From the NCBI RefSeq assembly GCF_022539665.2, contig NC_081335.1:4836001-4900000 (forward strand): DNA of 64,000 bases. Reading direction: 5' to 3'. The notes under the pieces are model-generated. The model did no database searches. It saw only the letters and a list, made by a program, of their open reading frames with translations, and had not been told where the DNA came from. Origin of the DNA: Daphnia carinata. Taxonomy: Eukaryota; Arthropoda; Branchiopoda; Diplostraca; Daphniidae. Of this stretch, positions 63,101-64,000 are shown one piece after another. How positions within the stretch are numbered: position 1 is the stretch's first letter; each line of letters starts with the position of its first letter. The position numbers were made by a program, and so were the translations under genes.

Positions 63101-63245
63101 GCCTTCTTTTTTTTTAAGCCAGTCTTTTAAGAATTGAATCAGATTGAGTTCCCCTATTTTTCATTTGTTTAAAACTACACAACCAGGACGTCCTTCGGCA
63201 AAAAAAAAAAGAAAAAAAAAAAAACAGAAACAAAAAAAAAAATGA
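60101..63245 (-). other. Intergenic stretch including the aralar 3' UTR
   Basis: Begins, in transcript terms, at the aralar stop codon. I see no AATAAA on the transcript strand for about 2.1 kb; the first is at 61127-61132. So either the 3' UTR is long or a variant signal is used. The rest is homopolymers, a CA repeat near 62279-62302 and C or G runs. No other gene seen. Confidence 0.5.
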
Positions 63246-63429
63246 TCATGGAGATGGCGCAACGGGCACGATGGCGCCAGCTCTAAACTTGGGTAGGAAA
63301 AGGCCGAACTTGGATTCCATTCCGGAGAAGATGGGCAACGCCAACTGGTAGCCACCGATGTGGTCGGCAGGGATCGGCTTCTGGATGGCACGTGGCTCCA
63401 CCTTGCCGGTTTGCGATCCCGTTGGTCGG
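63246..63429 (-). CDS. aralar1: aralar last exon
   Basis: 184 nt, entering with one base that completes a Ser codon, then 60 codons and TGA. The acceptor CTATTACAG follows a T tract. It codes the soluble tail after the carrier domain, including the family motif DHIGGY and FGLFLPKF. Confidence 0.93.
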
Positions 63430-63595
63430 CTGTAATAGAAAAAAAAATGAATCCATCCAATGATTTTTAAAAAATTGTTCCAGCAAACACAAGATGAGAT
63501 TTACCTTCCGCCAAAGTCGACGTCAAAGAAACGCTGGAGCAGTTCATAGGTGACCAAGGTAACACCGAATTGGGGCGAACTGCGCAATACACGAG
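63246..63595 (-). CDS. aralar1: Mitochondrial aspartate/glutamate carrier (aralar/citrin), C-terminal part
   Basis: Two terminal coding exons, join(63246..63429, 63505..63595), continuing beyond the right edge. The protein exchanges mitochondrial aspartate for cytosolic glutamate plus a proton across the inner membrane, feeding the malate-aspartate shuttle; full-length members have N-terminal EF hands that sense calcium. Seen here: [20 protein letters not shown], the end of the last transmembrane helix of the carrier fold, then [20 protein letters not shown] and GLFLPKF, the conserved C-terminal tail. The stop is TGA at 63246-63248. The N-terminal and most of the carrier domain are outside the window. 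It lies on the same strand as the Bruno gene and upstream of it. Confidence 0.93.
63430..63504 (-). other. aralar last intron (75 bp)
   Basis: A short GT-AG intron. Its size is typical of compact arthropod genes and contrasts with the 13.8 and 26.8 kb introns of the neighbouring gene. Confidence 0.93.
63505..63595 (-). CDS. aralar1: aralar penultimate exon
   Basis: 91 nt coding the last carrier helix through FFDVDFGG, leaving two bases (AG) for the next codon. The acceptor is GTTGACAG and the donor GGAAG|GTAAAT. The upstream phase must be 1 (G|CT gives Ala). Confidence 0.92.
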
Positions 63596-64000
63596 CTGTC
63601 AACAACAACGGTAAAAAAAAAAAAAATCGTATTGAAATAAATAATTCCAGGACAAACAGAAAATGATGAGGGACAAGTAAGAGCAGAAGGGGGGGGGACA
63701 TAATATCGATTTTCAATCTTATTCCACATTGTACATAATTAAACGGTTCCAAATTAAATAAACAACTCAAATTCATCCCTTTTGTACCCACCGTTACCAA
63801 CGGATATTAAGTACCACTATCCCCCCCCCTTCCCCCCCAACAACTTCGCCAGACATACAGGACACGGAAGGCCAAATTTTTTTTTAATAATTCAATATGA
63901 CGTACCCTGTGCTCTGGGCATCAAATATGAATAGCTACGCCACTAGACTCTTTCTACCCACGAAGAGCTTACAGTTTTTCTTTTGCTCTAGTTTTTTTTT
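63596..64000 (-). other. aralar intron, continuing beyond the window
   Basis: Follows the penultimate exon upstream. I looked for the preceding exon (the FWKG-type region expected before the last helix) and did not find it, so it is probably outside the window. Confidence 0.7.

Noticed and set aside
63896-63930. Possible further aralar exon at the right edge
   Set aside because: Translation does not give the FWKG region expected before the last carrier helix, and no suitable donor is present.

Overview
The window is animal nuclear DNA, almost certainly arthropod and most like a branchiopod crustacean such as Daphnia. The reasons are spliced genes with GT-AG introns, arthropod-type CELF/Bruno and aralar proteins, a 75-bp intron in the right-hand gene, CpG-containing unique sequence, and very dense homopolymer and dinucleotide runs. 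The species call is an inference. There is no bacterial-style gene content, and almost every long reading frame outside the two genes is a translation of a poly-A, poly-T, GT or GA run.

One gene fills about 58 of the 64 kb. It is a complete 12-exon minus-strand gene for a CELF/Bruno RNA-binding protein, most like insect Bruno-3. Its ATG is at 58369 and its TAG at 247-249. All eleven junctions are GT-AG, all phases agree, and the exons join to 1,749 nt (582 residues plus stop). The protein has a Gln/His-rich N-terminus with an 11-residue polyQ tract, RRM1 (about 129-205), RRM2 (about 218-298), a linker of about 200 residues rich in Ala, Gly, Asn, Pro and Gln, and RRM3 (about 497-575) running almost to the C-terminus.

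Layout from right to left, in transcript order: exon 1 (57859-58369), intron 1 (13.8 kb), exon 2, intron 2 (26.8 kb), exons 3, 4 and 5 separated by introns of 3.4-4.0 kb, then the compact linker and RRM3 exons 6-12 between 5648 and 247, and a 3' UTR that leaves the window at base 1. The right edge (63246-63595) holds the last two coding exons of a second minus-strand gene, the mitochondrial aspartate/glutamate carrier aralar (SLC25A12/13 family). The rest of that gene lies beyond the window. The 4.9 kb between the genes must hold the aralar 3' UTR and the Bruno 5' UTR and promoter. The two genes have no known shared pathway.

I found no transposon coding region, tRNA, rRNA or CRISPR array, and no new multi-gene system. 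What looks new is the regulation and structure inside the Bruno gene. A candidate 53-nt poison exon lies in the giant intron. A micro-exon or recursive-splice candidate sits beside a UG repeat, the class of element CELF proteins bind. RNP1 of RRM1 and of RRM2 are split at the same position, so exons 2-4 form an in-frame 261-nt unit. Intron 5 holds a pair of RFX X-box palindromes next to paired homeodomain sites. There are eight perfect TGACGTCA sites, and a CpG-containing segment of intron 1 carries YY1/Pho-type sites and a small antisense reading frame.
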